Shown one piece after another: positions 55,266 through 64,000 of a DNA stretch of 64,000 bases. The notes below the pieces were generated by a model. The model was given only the letters and a program-made list of their open reading frames with translations, did no database searches and was not told the origin of the DNA. The translations under genes were made by a program, and so were the position numbers. Within the stretch, counting starts at the first letter, position 1, and every line of letters starts with the position of its first letter. The stretch comes from an uncultured Pelagibacteraceae bacterium (lineage in GTDB: Bacteria > Pseudomonadota > Alphaproteobacteria > Pelagibacterales > Pelagibacteraceae): contig CACLAC010000001.1 in the NCBI GenBank assembly GCA_902604785.1, positions 124,001 through 188,000 of the forward strand, read 5' to 3'.

Positions 55266-55619
55266 TTAGAAATTCCTTTGAAAAAGTTTAAATAAAAATT
55301 GGTTATAAATTCTCATCAGCATATTGTAATTAAATGCGATTGCGAAACCACCTATGAAGCCATGTGTGAATGCCCACAGTCCATTCATTAAAGTACTGCT
55401 AACGTCATGTGCCCAAGCTGGATAAACTAAACTGAATAATCCTTTAAACAGTAAAACGGAATTTATTACTTCTTCAGGCCAGCCAGAATTGTAGCCGCTC
55501 GCTAACATATGTTGTGCAAAGATACCTACCCCAACTACTGCAATGCCCCACGTTAAACCAATTGCTATTCCTAAACCAATAGATGATAATTTATTCATTC
55601 GCTCTTTATTTCCTTTCAT
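55266..55619 (-). CDS. Small membrane protein resembling marine holin-like proteins
   Basis: Hydrophobic segments, LGIAIGLTWGIAVVGVGIFA, GFIGGFAIAFNYNMLMRIYNQF. Confidence 0.6.
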   Translation of the reverse strand: MKGNKERMNKLSSIGLGIAIGLTWGIAVVGVGIFAQHMLASGYNSGWPEEVINSVLLFKGLFSLVYPAWAHDVSSTLMNGLWAFTHGFIGGFAIAFNYNMLMRIYNQFLFKLFQRNF

Positions 55620-56039
55620 TTAATGTAATATTTTGTCTTTATTTGCTTTTTTGCTTCGACCAAAAAGATCTGTTTCTTCATCTGGATCGCCAGTCCATTC
55701 ATCAAGAGAATTCATGAAATCTTTATGATGCTTAAGTAGTTGTCTTGAAGTCCAGTTTGTATAGTATTTAAATGCTGGATAAGACATTTCAAACATCATT
55801 GTTTGCATTAAACGGTAGTAAAAGATATACCAACACTCGTCAGAGCTTAAAGCTTCTCTGGTTGCTACTTTTTTAAATTCATCTACCAACTCTTTTGAGA
55901 AAGAATCTACTTTGTTCCAAGTTTCAATCTCAGTTTCGACTTTTTGCTCTTTTAAGGATTTAGTTTTAAAGGGGACTACATTCGTTTCTTTTAATTTTTT
56001 TTTCTTAAATCCCTTTTTTTTATCATTTTTGTTGCTCAT
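55620..56039 (-). CDS. Hypothetical protein (139 aa), first gene of left arm
   Basis: Intact ORF adjacent to divergent promoter. Confidence 0.65.
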   Translation of the reverse strand: MSNKNDKKKGFKKKKLKETNVVPFKTKSLKEQKVETEIETWNKVDSFSKELVDEFKKVATREALSSDECWYIFYYRLMQTMMFEMSYPAFKYYTNWTSRQLLKHHKDFMNSLDEWTGDPDEETDLFGRSKKANKDKILH

Positions 56040-56144
56040 AAACGTGTATTACTATAAAAATAATACAGTGTCAATACAGTATTTTAATATAATTTAATAT
56101 TGATTTATTATTTATATACTGTATATATATAAAGAATAAATAAT
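56040..56144. promoter_or_regulatory. Divergent promoter with ATACAGT direct repeats (56063, 56074) and inverted copy ATACTGTAT (56116-56124)
   Basis: Sequence motifs; two copies spaced 11 bp apart start-to-start. Confidence 0.55.
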
Positions 56145-57344
56145 ATGATTCGAGAAAAAAGTAATAAAATAAGCAAATTAGGTAGTATTTTATGGGAATT
56201 GCTCAAGGAATCTAAAATTTCACAGGCTGTAGCCTCTCAAAATATGGGTCAATACGAAAATTATCTAACTAATTATATCTATAAATACAAACTAGACATA
56301 TTTCCTAGGTCATTTTGTTATAATTTTCTATCAGCAGTTTATCACTCAATAAAAAGAGATAAAATTGATAAGAACCAATCTTTTATATCAATACTAAGCA
56401 GAGTAGTTAATAAGAAATTAGATGTTATAAAAATTTTAATTCTCCCAGCTCTTGATCATCATATTGCAGCATTAACTAAATTAAAAAATATTGATTTTAT
56501 TGAAACCTCAAATTTATTAGAAAGTTATATTGCTGAAGTAGCAACTAAAGAAAAATATGATGAGTATAAATCATTTTTAATTGAGATGGATTGCGAAGAC
56601 GAGGGTTTTGACAATCTAAATAATATTCGTTTGAAGGGGGATCCAATACTAGATGAGAAACGATTTGAAAAAAATATTGAATTTGAAAATCTAGTAAAAT
56701 CAATCCAAGATTTCTATTACCTATGTGAACAACTTAGATTGATCTTTGTTCCAAATTTTTATTCACCAACAGATTATCAAAAAATAGAAATGGAAAATGT
56801 TAGAAAAGGAACTTTTTTAGTAAAGAAAAATTTTGTAAAACAATTAAAACGTTCAGATAAAATTGGTGGAGAGCTTAGCTGGAATTCAGGAAAATTTTCC
56901 TTTAGTAAAAATTCTGAGAATGATTATGAAATTCCAGAATTTTTATCTAAAAATGAATCTCAAGAAATCAAAACTAAAGAAAATCTTTCTGGTTTACCAT
57001 TTGTAGATATCCCAATAACAAAAGAACAAAAAAAGGAGATAGATGATGTAATGGCCAAAAAGGATAAAATAAGATTATTTGAAATAGATGAATTAGTTAA
57101 CAAATATCGAGGTTCGTATTATTTAGAATTGGCTTTTAAGAATAGCAAATACATGAAAGAGCTTGGATTAGATGATTTAGCAGGAACTTTTGAAGAGGCT
57201 AGACTTTTTGAATTAAACAAAAGAATAAATCACTTTATAAGTTCAAATAAACAAGAAGAAAAAATTTCTAAAGAGGAAACTTTTACTAGTCTTTTTGATG
57301 AAATGATTATTCCTGATTTTAAAGAAGGAAAAAAGATTGCATAG
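56145..57344 (+). CDS. Hypothetical protein (399 aa), first gene of right arm
   Basis: Intact ORF, no recognised family. Confidence 0.7.
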   Translation: MIREKSNKISKLGSILWELLKESKISQAVASQNMGQYENYLTNYIYKYKLDIFPRSFCYNFLSAVYHSIKRDKIDKNQSFISILSRVVNKKLDVIKILILPALDHHIAALTKLKNIDFIETSNLLESYIAEVATKEKYDEYKSFLIEMDCEDEGFDNLNNIRLKGDPILDEKRFEKNIEFENLVKSIQDFYYLCEQLRLIFVPNFYSPTDYQKIEMENVRKGTFLVKKNFVKQLKRSDKIGGELSWNSGKFSFSKNSENDYEIPEFLSKNESQEIKTKENLSGLPFVDIPITKEQKKEIDDVMAKKDKIRLFEIDELVNKYRGSYYLELAFKNSKYMKELGLDDLAGTFEEARLFELNKRINHFISSNKQEEKISKEETFTSLFDEMIIPDFKEGKKIA

Positions 57345-57363
57345 TTTTAAATAATTTAATTCA

Positions 57364-58818
57364 ATGGAAAATTCTTTTACTTTTTATGATATGGAAGCTG
57401 ACTCTGGATCAGCAGTTAAAGCAACTTGTTTAAGTTGCAGCTATGTAACAGTAAATTCAAATTTTAAAACCATAGAAGAAGGAACTTTTAACTCTAAATT
57501 AAGAAAGTCTAGAGCTTTTGAAATCGATGCAATGTTAGCACACAACATTCCTTTAAGTAAAATTCAAAATGAAGAATTATCTAATGGAGAACTTGTAGAC
57601 AAACTAGAAGCAAAATTTATTGAACTAGCAAAAAAAGGAACTACTTTTGTTGGTTATAATTCATCCTCATACGATATGGTTCTTTTACATCATATGCTTC
57701 ATTTAAATTTAAAATATCCATTTATAACCAGCAGTAGTCAATTCGACTTATTACCAGCTGTACGTTCAGCATCAGTTTTTGCCAATGGAGCATTAAAATA
57801 TGAAAAAAATAGTAAACTTAACACGTCATATAAATTGCAGGATATGATTAAGGCAAATAATATAAAATCTGAAATTGCACATGATAGTCTTTGGGATACT
57901 AGGGCAACAAAAGATTTAGGAAAGTTATTATTTCAAAATGCACCAGAAATATTTAATGCCTCTATTGCCTTAAGAAAAAAAGCAGATGTACTGCCACAAA
58001 TTAAAGATGGAATATTTTGTTGGAATGAATTTTTCTTCGCAAAAGCACGCATTTTTTGTGGTTGTTATTTAGGAAATACAATTTATCCAAATTGGTATTA
58101 TCTTTATGACCTGCGCCAGCCGCCTGAAGAAATTGTATCAATAATGAATGATAGAGAAGAACTTAGAAAAAAAGTAGATTCTAGTCCTCGGTTTATTAGA
58201 ATATGTAAAGGAAATCGAAGTCCAATTTTTTTGGAACAAGAAAATGCATTAATTGATCAAGAGTATAAATCTATTGGGATTAAAGAATTAGAAAAAAGAT
58301 ACAAATATTTAATAAAATACCGCGAAGAATTATCAGTTAGATTAAGAGATATTGCACAAGAAAAAATAGAGGAAAAAAATCAATTTGATCAAGAATTAAA
58401 ACAACCAGAGGAAAATCTTTATGGTTTAATGTTTGAAATAAATAAAGATAGAAAAAATATGAATGATTTTAATTTAGCAAAAGAGCTTTCTGATAAAAAA
58501 AAAATATTTAATAATTTTAAGAATGAAGAAGTTAAAATGTTAGCAAAAATGAAACTTTATGAAGATTTGAATGAAGATGATTTTTGTAAAGTCCTTTCAA
58601 AAAAAGAATTTAATAGATTAAAAAAAAGAATAGCCAATTATTTGTTAGATACATCTAATAATTTTTCACCTTTTACAAAAATACCCGAACAACTAGCAAG
58701 ATTAGATACCCTTAAACTTTATGCAGAAAATGCTAAGGATGATAAAAAAAGTGAACAACTGCAAGAACTAGACAATTATCTTGTAAAAATGATGAATGAT
58801 TATGAGCAATATCGTTAA
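57364..58818 (+). CDS. SbcB/exonuclease I-like DEDDh exonuclease
   Basis: TFYDMEADSG (DxE), FVGYNSSSYDMVLLHHM, YKLQDMIKANNIKSEIAHDSLWDTRATKDLGKLL. Confidence 0.75.
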   Translation: MENSFTFYDMEADSGSAVKATCLSCSYVTVNSNFKTIEEGTFNSKLRKSRAFEIDAMLAHNIPLSKIQNEELSNGELVDKLEAKFIELAKKGTTFVGYNSSSYDMVLLHHMLHLNLKYPFITSSSQFDLLPAVRSASVFANGALKYEKNSKLNTSYKLQDMIKANNIKSEIAHDSLWDTRATKDLGKLLFQNAPEIFNASIALRKKADVLPQIKDGIFCWNEFFFAKARIFCGCYLGNTIYPNWYYLYDLRQPPEEIVSIMNDREELRKKVDSSPRFIRICKGNRSPIFLEQENALIDQEYKSIGIKELEKRYKYLIKYREELSVRLRDIAQEKIEEKNQFDQELKQPEENLYGLMFEINKDRKNMNDFNLAKELSDKKKIFNNFKNEEVKMLAKMKLYEDLNEDDFCKVLSKKEFNRLKKRIANYLLDTSNNFSPFTKIPEQLARLDTLKLYAENAKDDKKSEQLQELDNYLVKMMNDYEQYR

Positions 58819-58824
58819 CGTAAA

Positions 58825-61800
58825 ATGATCAAACAAAATAAAAAAAATTTTTATTCTCCCAGTATGCTTAAAAAATATCTAAGTTGTAAGCATATTATAT
58901 TTAATGAAAAATATGAAAAAGAATTAAAACTTAAAAGAAAAGAACATTCTAATATTGATTTATTAAGATTTGATAAGGGAAATATTCATGAAGCTAAATA
59001 TTTTGAAAAATTAAAAAAAAAATACTCCAAAGTTAAAGATATAAAAAAATTAAAAAATGTAGATAAATTTAAAGAAACTCTAAATGCCATGAAACAAGGA
59101 TATGAGATTATTTATGGTGGTTGGCTTTCAGATGGAAAATGGAGTGGGGAAGCCGATTTTCTTGAAATTAATAAAAAACACAAATCCAATTTTGGAGACT
59201 ATTTTTATGAAGTGATAGATACTAAAAATTCAAAGAAAATTCGTGGTGATCATATCTACCAGGTCGGAATTTACTCCTATCTTTTAAAAAAATCTCAAGG
59301 AGTATCTTCAGAAAATTTATATATTTTATTAAAGGACGGAACTAAGGAAAAAGTAAAAATAAATGAGATTTATGATTTATTTAATTTTCACAAAGAAAAA
59401 TATGAACAGTTTCTTAAAAATGGAGTAGACAAAACAAAACCTGAAAAATGCTCATTTTGTGCACTGTGTGATTGGGAAAATGTATGTTCAGATCAGTGGA
59501 AGAAAAAAAGACACATAAACCAAACAGGAGGCATTAATAGAGGCAACCAAAAAAAAAGATTTATTAATAGCGGTATTGATACAATAGATAAATTAGCAAA
59601 ATTAAATCCTAAAACAAAAATTGAAGGTTTAAGAGATGAAATAAAAAATAAAAGAATTGAACAGGCTAAATTACAAATAGAATATGAAAAAACTGGTAAA
59701 CCAATATACAAAATTATAGAGGAAAATTTAATTGTTAGAAAAGGTTTTAATTTAATACCAAAACCATCAAAGTCGGATCTGTTTTTTGATCTTGAAAGTT
59801 CCACATGGGTTCACGATGAAAAATTAGAATATCTTTTTGGAATTTATTATGAAGAAGATGGTAAACAAAAATACAAGAGTTTTTGGGCAAAAGATAAAGA
59901 AGAAGAAAAAGAAAATTTAATAAAATTTTTTGATTTTACAAAAGCACATTTCAAGAAGCACAAGGATGCAAAAATTTACCATTATGGCAATTATGAAATT
60001 CAAAATCTTGAACGGTTAACATCAATGTATAAAGTTAAACATATTGAATATGATCAATATTTAAGATCATATAAATTTGTTGATTTATTATCAATATGCC
60101 AGGAAGCAATCATGATTTCAGAAAATAGCTATTCACTAAAAAATATAGAAAAATTTTATCCTTTTAATAGAACTGGAGATGTACAAAAAGGGGAACAATC
60201 AGAAGAATTTTATTTAGAATGGGTGCAAACAAATAATAAAAAATTTAAAGATCAAATAATTGATTACAATAAGCAAGATTGTTATTCAACATTTAAGCTA
60301 AGAGAATGGCTCTTAGATATAAAGAAAAAAACAGGAACTAGATTTCTTGAAGAAATAGAAAAAGCTGAGGATGATGAAGAATTAATGGATCATGAAGAAG
60401 AAATAGTTAAATATCAAGATAAAATTAAAAATTCAAAATTAAAGGATAAAAAAATTTTAAATCTATTATCAGATGTTATTGGATTCTATGTAAGAGACAA
60501 TAAACCAAAATGGAGAGAATTTTTTGATAGAAGAAATTTATCTGATGATGAATTATTAGATGACCGAGAATGTATAGCGAAAATGCAATTAGTTTCTTCT
60601 TACAAAGATCCCACACCTAAAAAAAGATCTATGATTTACAAATATGTGTTTCCAACTCAAGAATACAAGCTAAAAAAGGGAAGAGTAGTAACCATAGCCA
60701 ATAATGTGGATTTAGAACGTCCAGATGCTGCAGGCACAATTGAAGATTTAGATCAAATTAAAAAAATTGTAATATTGAGAAAAGGAATATCAAAAAATGG
60801 TCAAACTTTGCCTAATATTTTATCTATAGGTGAAAAACCTCCTAAACATACTCGATATACCAAGCTAAACAATAATATTTATAAATACTGTGACAACATT
60901 TTGGAAAATAAAAATAATTATAAAGCTTTAACAAGTTTATTGAATAAATCTACTCCATTAATAGATGGAATGAAACAAGGAGAAAAAATTATAAAAACTG
61001 AAAATTTTGAAGAAGAAATTCCAAATGTAGTTTCTAGATTAAAAGATGGATGGATTTTTATACAGGGGGCACCAGGTACCGGAAAAACTTACCATTCAGC
61101 AAATACTATAATTGAATTAATTAAAAAGAAAAAAAGGATAGCAGTTACTGGAAACTCTCACAAAGTAATTCACAATTTATTAGATAACATAGAATATTTT
61201 GCTAATAAGAAAAAAATACAATTTAAGGGTCTAAAAAAAGTTAATGAAAAAGATGAGGAGACATATTTTAATGGAAAATATGAATATATTAAAAACGCTT
61301 CAAAAGATCCACCATTTATGGATGGATTGCTTGATAAGTCGGTTTCGCTTTTTGCGGGAACAAAATATCATCTTGCTAGTTCTTATTATCATGCAAAATT
61401 TGATTATTTGTTTGTTGATGAAGCGAGCCAAATGTCTTTAACCGATATAGTTGCTTTGGGCAGCATAACAAAAAATATAGTTCTTATTGGTGACCAGCTA
61501 CAGCTTGGACAACCTACTCAAGGATCTCATCCGGGAGAGTCTGGAAAATCAGTTTTAGACTATCTTCTTGAGAATAATGATACTGTTGCTGAGGATAGAG
61601 GTATATTTTTAAATAAAACTTACAGATTACATCCAAAAATAAATAATTTTATCTCTCCAAGTTTCTATGAAGGCAGATTATTAACACATAGTGATAACAA
61701 AAAAAGAAAAATTAATTTTATTAAAGGAAGTTCAATTTTATCAGAAGGCGTACATTATATTCAAATGGATCATGAAGACAGAACCCAAACATGTGATGAA

Positions 61801-62220
61801 GAATATCAGGTAATAAGTAAAATTATGAAACAATTATTAGCATCAAAATTTGTAGATGTAGATAACAAAGTAAGAGATTTAACCATCGAAGATATTTTGA
61901 TTGTAAGTCCTTACAACGCTCAGGTTAACTATCTTAAAGAACGGCTAGATAAGAATTCTCGGGTCGGCACGGTGGACAAATTTCAAGGACAAGAATCTCC
62001 AATTTGTTTAATAAGCATGACCACTTCAGATATTGAAAATCTTCCTAGAAACAAAAAATTTTTTTTCAACCGTAACAGGCTAAATGTTGCCGTCTCTAGG
62101 GCCAAATGTGCTTCAATTGTATTGTTCAATCCAAGATTACTAGATACTGCTCCTGACGATTATGAAGAAATGAAAATGCTTAATAATTTTTATAAATTAC
62201 AAAAATATAAAATTAATTAA
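58825..62220 (+). CDS. TM0106-type RecB-like nuclease / RNase H-like domain / SF1 (Upf1/Dna2-like) helicase fusion
   Basis: PD-(D/E)XK-like WSGEADFLEI..YEVIDTKNSKK; CSFCALCDWENVC cluster; DLFFDLESSTW..NKQDCYSTFKLREWL; QGAPGTGKTYHS, DYLFVDEASQMS, VGTVDKFQGQESP, NRLNVAVSRAK. Confidence 0.88.
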   Translation: MIKQNKKNFYSPSMLKKYLSCKHIIFNEKYEKELKLKRKEHSNIDLLRFDKGNIHEAKYFEKLKKKYSKVKDIKKLKNVDKFKETLNAMKQGYEIIYGGWLSDGKWSGEADFLEINKKHKSNFGDYFYEVIDTKNSKKIRGDHIYQVGIYSYLLKKSQGVSSENLYILLKDGTKEKVKINEIYDLFNFHKEKYEQFLKNGVDKTKPEKCSFCALCDWENVCSDQWKKKRHINQTGGINRGNQKKRFINSGIDTIDKLAKLNPKTKIEGLRDEIKNKRIEQAKLQIEYEKTGKPIYKIIEENLIVRKGFNLIPKPSKSDLFFDLESSTWVHDEKLEYLFGIYYEEDGKQKYKSFWAKDKEEEKENLIKFFDFTKAHFKKHKDAKIYHYGNYEIQNLERLTSMYKVKHIEYDQYLRSYKFVDLLSICQEAIMISENSYSLKNIEKFYPFNRTGDVQKGEQSEEFYLEWVQTNNKKFKDQIIDYNKQDCYSTFKLREWLLDIKKKTGTRFLEEIEKAEDDEELMDHEEEIVKYQDKIKNSKLKDKKILNLLSDVIGFYVRDNKPKWREFFDRRNLSDDELLDDRECIAKMQLVSSYKDPTPKKRSMIYKYVFPTQEYKLKKGRVVTIANNVDLERPDAAGTIEDLDQIKKIVILRKGISKNGQTLPNILSIGEKPPKHTRYTKLNNNIYKYCDNILENKNNYKALTSLLNKSTPLIDGMKQGEKIIKTENFEEEIPNVVSRLKDGWIFIQGAPGTGKTYHSANTIIELIKKKKRIAVTGNSHKVIHNLLDNIEYFANKKKIQFKGLKKVNEKDEETYFNGKYEYIKNASKDPPFMDGLLDKSVSLFAGTKYHLASSYYHAKFDYLFVDEASQMSLTDIVALGSITKNIVLIGDQLQLGQPTQGSHPGESGKSVLDYLLENNDTVAEDRGIFLNKTYRLHPKINNFISPSFYEGRLLTHSDNKKRKINFIKGSSILSEGVHYIQMDHEDRTQTCDEEYQVISKIMKQLLASKFVDVDNKVRDLTIEDILIVSPYNAQVNYLKERLDKNSRVGTVDKFQGQESPICLISMTTSDIENLPRNKKFFFNRNRLNVAVSRAKCASIVLFNPRLLDTAPDDYEEMKMLNNFYKLQKYKIN

Positions 62221-62222
62221 TT

Positions 62223-62987
62223 TTACTTCTTTTTTATAAAATCAAAAAATTTGCTCATATATTTACAAAGGTCACAATCCGGAGAAGAGGATGGTATCTT
62301 ATTGGTTTCTAAAAAATTCTTTATTTCAACAATAGTATTTTCAACCCAATTATAATCTTTAGTAGTGTAAGGTATAATTGCCCATTCAAATTCTAATGAA
62401 TTATCAAAAATTTCTTGATCTGGCTTTGCATTAACATAAAAAAAATAACTAGTATTATCTATTTCCAATCCAAGTTTTGATAATATCCACGAATAAATTT
62501 CTGCCTGTCTTTTGTAACCAATTAAATAAGGCGCATCAAAAGATTTTAGCTTATCAAATTTATCTGTATGGGTGGATTTGTAATCCACTATATGAATTTT
62601 TTTTGTATCTAAATTTTCCCATAAATCGTCTACGGATCCAGCTATTACAATATTTGTATCTTTATGATGAAATCTTGCCGCTTTAAAGGGCTCTCTCCAG
62701 ACATCTAATTCTGCATGAGAAAATGGAATAGCGTTAATATTAGCTTCTTTTTGATAAATAGTTTGTTCTTTATTTTTTCTAGCAACGTCAAATTCATTTT
62801 TTAACAATGTATCTATTCTAGAATTAAGATTATAAGGGAAAGGTTTTGGTCCTTTTATTTGAAGCCGCATATCAAGATATGCACACCTTTTACATCTCAA
62901 GTACAAATCAATTTTAGATCTACTCATTATATAAGGATCTTTAGATTTAGGGTCGTATTTATATGACCAAGGAAAGTTTTTATCCAT
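62223..62987 (-). CDS. PD-(D/E)XK nuclease-family protein
   Basis: SKIDLYLRCKRCAYLDMR, GSVDDLWENLDTKKIHIVDYKS, C-terminal CDLC. Confidence 0.8.
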   Translation of the reverse strand: MDKNFPWSYKYDPKSKDPYIMSRSKIDLYLRCKRCAYLDMRLQIKGPKPFPYNLNSRIDTLLKNEFDVARKNKEQTIYQKEANINAIPFSHAELDVWREPFKAARFHHKDTNIVIAGSVDDLWENLDTKKIHIVDYKSTHTDKFDKLKSFDAPYLIGYKRQAEIYSWILSKLGLEIDNTSYFFYVNAKPDQEIFDNSLEFEWAIIPYTTKDYNWVENTIVEIKNFLETNKIPSSSPDCDLCKYMSKFFDFIKKK

Positions 62988-63092
62988 TAAACATGTATAT
63001 TACAAAAATAATCATTTTATAAAAGAAATTAAATTGTTAATAAATGCATTTTTGTAAATTGACATTAAACTATAATTGACTATTAAAACATT

Positions 63093-63413
63093 ATGACAAT
63101 AAAAAATTCTACAGATGAAGACTTTGATAAAACAATAAAAGAAAATAATTTAGTTTTGGTTGATTTTTGGGCATCTTGGTGTGCGCCCTGCAAGGCGTTG
63201 ACACCAATACTCGAGCAAATTGATGTAGAACTAAAAGATAAAATTTTAATTTTAAAACATAATATTGATGAACAGCCCAACGTCCCGACGGCCAATGGAG
63301 TTAGAGGAATTCCTACGCTTCTTTTATATAAAAATTCTGAATTGGTTGAAACTCAAGTTGGTTTATCTAATAAAGCAAAGTTGTTAGAAGTAATTAATAA
63401 ACATCTATCTTAA
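63093..63413 (+). CDS. trxA: Thioredoxin
   Basis: VDFWASWCAPCKALTPILEQI, GIPTLLLY. Confidence 0.94.
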   Translation: MTIKNSTDEDFDKTIKENNLVLVDFWASWCAPCKALTPILEQIDVELKDKILILKHNIDEQPNVPTANGVRGIPTLLLYKNSELVETQVGLSNKAKLLEVINKHLS

Positions 63414-64000
63414 TTAAATTTTAAAACTGATCCTACTCCATAAAGTGAGCCGAATACTAAAATTATTTTTTTTGACTTCGAAGATATAATCTTTAATCCT
63501 TCTTTAAAATTTTTTGCATCAACTGTTTCGTATCCAAGTTTATTTGCAATTTTTTTTAATTCTTTAGATTCCATAGCATTTGGTTCATTTTCAATTTTAA
63601 AGGTTACTATTTTTTTAAATATTCCATTAAAATTTTTTAAAAATTGATGTGGAAATTTGTTTTTTTGCATTCCCCATAAACCATAAATGGGTACATTTAA
63701 TTGTTTTAAGTAATTATACAAATTAGATGCACTCTCATTAGAATGACAACCATCCAACAATAAATCTTCTTTTCTATGGATTAACTTTCTTAATTTACCT
63801 TTTGTAATATATTGTATTCTTCCTTCATATGAAATTTTTGGAATAGTTTTTTCAATTATTTTTGGCTTTATATTTAAATCTAAAGCAATTTTTATAGAGA
63901 GACCTAAATTATCAATCAATCCTTTACTATGAATATATTTAGATTTTATTTTAATTATATTTTTATTGTCTTTGTAAAATAATTTTTTGTTCTTACTAAT
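63410..64000 (-). CDS. folC: Folylpolyglutamate/dihydrofolate synthase C-terminal part, truncated by window end
   Basis: LLLDGCHSNESASNLYNYL, ILVFGSLYGVGSVL; frame stays open to 64000. Confidence 0.8.
   Translation of the reverse strand: MSKNKKLFYKDNKNIIKIKSKYIHSKGLIDNLGLSIKIALDLNIKPKIIEKTIPKISYEGRIQYITKGKLRKLIHRKEDLLLDGCHSNESASNLYNYLKQLNVPIYGLWGMQKNKFPHQFLKNFNGIFKKIVTFKIENEPNAMESKELKKIANKLGYETVDAKNFKEGLKIISSKSKKIILVFGSLYGVGSVLKFN

Overview
This window is a very AT-rich, densely packed alphaproteobacterial chromosome segment. Gene content, short overlapping genes and an alphaproteobacterial-type HisRS/tRNA-His pair suggest a SAR11/Pelagibacterales-like organism; that placement is inference, no phylogeny was run. 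Most of it is housekeeping: aceE(end)-E2, uppP, gltDB, thrS-infC-rpmI-rplT-pheST-lepA, tRNA-Ser, gyrB, regB-like kinase, cobST-like/dnaJ-like, aroBK, def-fmt-truA, dapDE, argB, yidC-yidD-rnpA-rpmH, dcd, murA, hisD, infA, cspA, hisS-hisZ-hisG, trxA and folC. Three places stand out. (1) infA is interrupted by 44 nt containing a 10-bp perfect hairpin. Removing exactly 44 nt restores a normal-looking 71-aa IF1, and no single frameshift can do so. (2) Within about 5 kb of it lie three unusual tRNA genes: a minus-strand tRNA-Thr(GGU)-like gene in which the G19-C56 tertiary pair appears replaced by U19-A56; a tRNA-Phe(GAA)-like gene without a full CCA; and a tRNA-His with a non-canonical T-loop. The last two are flanked by shared repeats. 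(3) A 10.9-kb divergent cassette (51338-62220) lies between hisG and a PD-(D/E)XK/trxA block. It encodes an RmuC-like protein, a GHKL ATPase carrying an HExxH motif, a WGR protein, a holin-like membrane protein, an SbcB-like exonuclease and a large nuclease-helicase fusion. Its shared promoter carries repeated ATACAGT motifs. It is a candidate nucleic-acid-processing or defence system.
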